Shown here one piece after another: positions 6,137-7,737 of a stretch of 7,737 nt of DNA. Position numbers and translations under genes: made by a program. The notes under the pieces were generated by a model. It saw only the letters and a program-made list of their open reading frames with translations. It ran no database searches and was not told the origin of the DNA. Origin of the DNA: an uncultured bacterium (GTDB lineage: Bacteria; Patescibacteriota; Minisyncoccia; CAIUEV01); the NCBI GenBank assembly GCA_903898335.1, contig CAIUEV010000071.1, positions 1 to 7,737 of the forward strand, read 5' to 3'. Each line of letters starts with the position of its first letter. The stretch's first letter is position 1.

Positions 6137-7737
6137 ATGGATTTTCTCACGGAAAGAAAAATTGAGGCCTCTCGTTGGGTCATAAAAGCGCGCTGGTTCT
6201 ATATGTTCGGAATCTTACTGATTGGTTTTCTGACTAAAACGCTCAGTCAATCAAACCTGAGATTTTCCTATTTGGAAATGGTTTTGATTGTGGTGGTTTT
6301 TTCTTTTATCAATATCTTCTTTATTTTGATTCTCCGAAAAATAAAGAATCAGATTGAGACTACCGGTAAAGTTAGCCACTTTTGGCTTATCTTTTTAAGC
6401 CGATCGCAAATAGTGATTGAGTTATTCACTTTTACTTTTGTAATGCATAAAGCGGGAGGAGTGGAGAGCATTTCCGCCGTCTTTTTCTTTCTGCCGATTG
6501 TCTCTGCCTCTCTTATTTGTGAAACCTACGCCTCGATTATAGTAGCTATCATTGCTGGCCTATTGATTAACGCTCTGGTTCTGGGTGAATATGCTGGCTT
6601 TATTCCTCATATCTATCGCTATAGCGAGCCGACTCTGGACTACACCTCTCTTTCGGTCGGCTTGACTAAAACGGTGACCACTGCCGTTTTTTATGTAATT
6701 ATCGGGATTTTCTCCACTTTCAGCTCACGTTTGATTCTGAAGCGCGAGGAGCTTTTGCGATCTCAAAAGGAGGAGCTGGACAAGGAAGGGGTAGTCAGGA
6801 CTAATCAGCTGGAGCAAATTGAAAAAGCGACTAAATTATTGGTTTCTCGAGATCGGGAACTTTCCAAAATCAACAAAGAATTAGATAAAAAAATCCGTGA
6901 GCTTGAGTATTCAAAGACTTCTTTGACTCAGGCGCTTGACGATTTGAGTAAAAACAAAAAGATTATTGAGGAGGAGAAAAATAAGACCGCTTCAATTATT
7001 GCCAGCTTTTCCGACCCGATTCTGGTTTTGGACAAAGAAAACAGGCTGTCTCTTTTTAACGAGCCGGCTAAAAAAGTTTTAGGAATAACCAATTTGGATT
7101 TGAACAAAGAAATCAGCTCCAAAGCCGATTTTAGTTTGGATAATTTTAGAGAAATTATTCGTCGCCGTTTCGATTTCAAAAAACTGAGAAAACCGGAGCA
7201 AGAAGACATTGCTTTGTTGGAAGAGCTTAATCTGACAGCCGGTCAAGGAGAAGATGAAAAAACTTTCAAGGTCATTACTATCCGGATAACTGACAGCAAA
7301 AAAGAATACGGTGGAACGATGAAGATGTTCTATGATGTTACGCGAGAAAAAAACATAGACAAGATGAAGTCTGATTTTATCTCCATCGCCGCCCATCAGC
7401 TGAGAACCCCTCTTTCGGCCATCAAATGGTCGGCCGGCATGCTTTTGAAGGGGGATGTCGGTAATGTTAACGAAGAGCAGGCCGATTTGTTGCAAAAAAG
7501 TTATGACAGCAACGAGCGAATGATTAACCTGGTAAACGATTTGCTCAATGTTTCTCGAATCGAGGAGGGCCGTTTCGGCTATCATTTTGAAAACATTCAA
7601 TTAAGTGAAATAACCAATATTATTACGGAAACGGCTCGTCCAATGATGGAAAAAACGGGAGCCAAAATTGTCGTCGACGGCAAAGTCTCCGATCTGAAAG
7701 TTTGTGCCGACAAAGAAAAATTGTTATTGGCCTTGCA
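6137..7737 (+). CDS. Membrane sensor histidine kinase, 3' end cut off by the window
   Basis: The frame is open from ATG 6137 to the window edge (533 complete codons). The first 200 residues are very hydrophobic, with about six predicted membrane helices (near 21-35, 46-66, 82-103, 112-128, 131-150 and 172-197) and only short loops, so there is no large external sensor domain. A charged coiled coil follows (about 200-285). Then comes a PAS-like domain that starts at SFSDPILVLDKENRLSLFN (290-308) and ends at MKMFYDVTREK (395-405). HisKA begins at about 410; SIAAHQLRTPLSAIKW holds the phospho-acceptor His420. The sequence ends at KVCADKEKLLLAL (521-533), just where the N-box of the ATP-binding domain should begin, so the catalytic domain is simply outside the window. 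The protein should autophosphorylate and pass phosphate to a response regulator not seen here. The 50-base spacing suggests co-transcription with the exporter, and control of it, but the target is unproven. No Shine-Dalgarno site precedes the ATG. The input-domain family is not one I can name. Confidence 0.92.
   Translation, partial: MDFLTERKIEASRWVIKARWFYMFGILLIGFLTKTLSQSNLRFSYLEMVLIVVVFSFINIFFILILRKIKNQIETTGKVSHFWLIFLSRSQIVIELFTFTFVMHKAGGVESISAVFFFLPIVSASLICETYASIIVAIIAGLLINALVLGEYAGFIPHIYRYSEPTLDYTSLSVGLTKTVTTAVFYVIIGIFSTFSSRLILKREELLRSQKEELDKEGVVRTNQLEQIEKATKLLVSRDRELSKINKELDKKIRELEYSKTSLTQALDDLSKNKKIIEEEKNKTASIIASFSDPILVLDKENRLSLFNEPAKKVLGITNLDLNKEISSKADFSLDNFREIIRRRFDFKKLRKPEQEDIALLEELNLTAGQGEDEKTFKVITIRITDSKKEYGGTMKMFYDVTREKNIDKMKSDFISIAAHQLRTPLSAIKWSAGMLLKGDVGNVNEEQADLLQKSYDSNERMINLVNDLLNVSRIEEGRFGYHFENIQLSEITNIITETARPMMEKTGAKIVVDGKVSDLKVCADKEKLLLAL

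Noticed and set aside
7079..7600. Open frame of 173 codons on the minus strand opposite the kinase gene
   Set aside because: It covers the complement of the PAS and HisKA region, which has clear conserved motifs in the plus-strand frame. The minus-strand translation shows no domain.
104..7737. Alternative genetic code (UGA as glycine, as in Gracilibacteria and SR1)
   Set aside because: No in-frame TGA interrupts any of the six genes, and all five complete genes end at TAA in positions that fit family lengths, so the standard code suffices.
1..7737. CRISPR array, tRNA or rRNA gene, insertion sequence or phage gene
   Set aside because: I see no regularly spaced repeats, no tRNA-like cloverleaf, no terminal inverted repeats with a transposase and no integrase. 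Nearly the whole window is filled by the six genes.

Overview
This window looks like ordinary, gene-dense chromosome from a small-genome bacterium, most likely a member of the Candidate Phyla Radiation (Patescibacteria). That assignment is an inference. It rests on the histidine kinase core SIAAHQLRTPLSAIKW, a form I associate with these lineages, on tightly packed genes with weak or absent Shine-Dalgarno sites, and on an exporter that has no outer-membrane partner in view. The standard code works throughout: the five complete genes all stop at TAA, and none of the six genes has an in-frame TGA.

Layout. Positions 1-103 are non-coding. They hold a 16-bp palindrome near the left edge and a clear intrinsic terminator (54-88) for the minus-strand gene beside it. 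Positions 104-1369 (minus) encode a single-chain M16 family zinc peptidase with an intact HxxEH site. Positions 1370-1536 are a divergent intergenic region that carries the peptidase's ribosome binding site, a candidate promoter with a palindrome in its spacer, and a possible -10 element for the rightward operon. Positions 1537-6086 (plus) form a four-gene operon with gaps of 6 to 12 bp: a membrane-fusion (HlyD/MacA/YknX-type) protein, a MacB/LolD-type ABC ATPase, and two paralogous MacB/FtsX-type permeases. Fifty bases further on, 6137-7737 (plus) is a membrane histidine kinase with six or so predicted transmembrane segments, a coiled coil, a PAS-like domain and a HisKA domain. It runs off the right edge before its ATP-binding domain.

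How they fit together. The four transporter genes make a tripartite-type export pump in which the ATPase is separate from the membrane subunits and the permease is probably a heterodimer, as in YknXYZ-like systems of Gram-positive bacteria. The fusion protein would gather substrate outside the membrane, and the ATPase drives conformational change in the permeases. The kinase may sense envelope stress or the exporter's substrate and control the operon, but no response regulator is visible. The divergent M16 peptidase could process or degrade a peptide handled by the exporter, but nothing beyond proximity supports that. I did not find an obviously new system. The most useful leads are the heterodimeric exporter, the uncharacterised membrane input region of the kinase, and the contrast in translation-initiation signals between the two strands.
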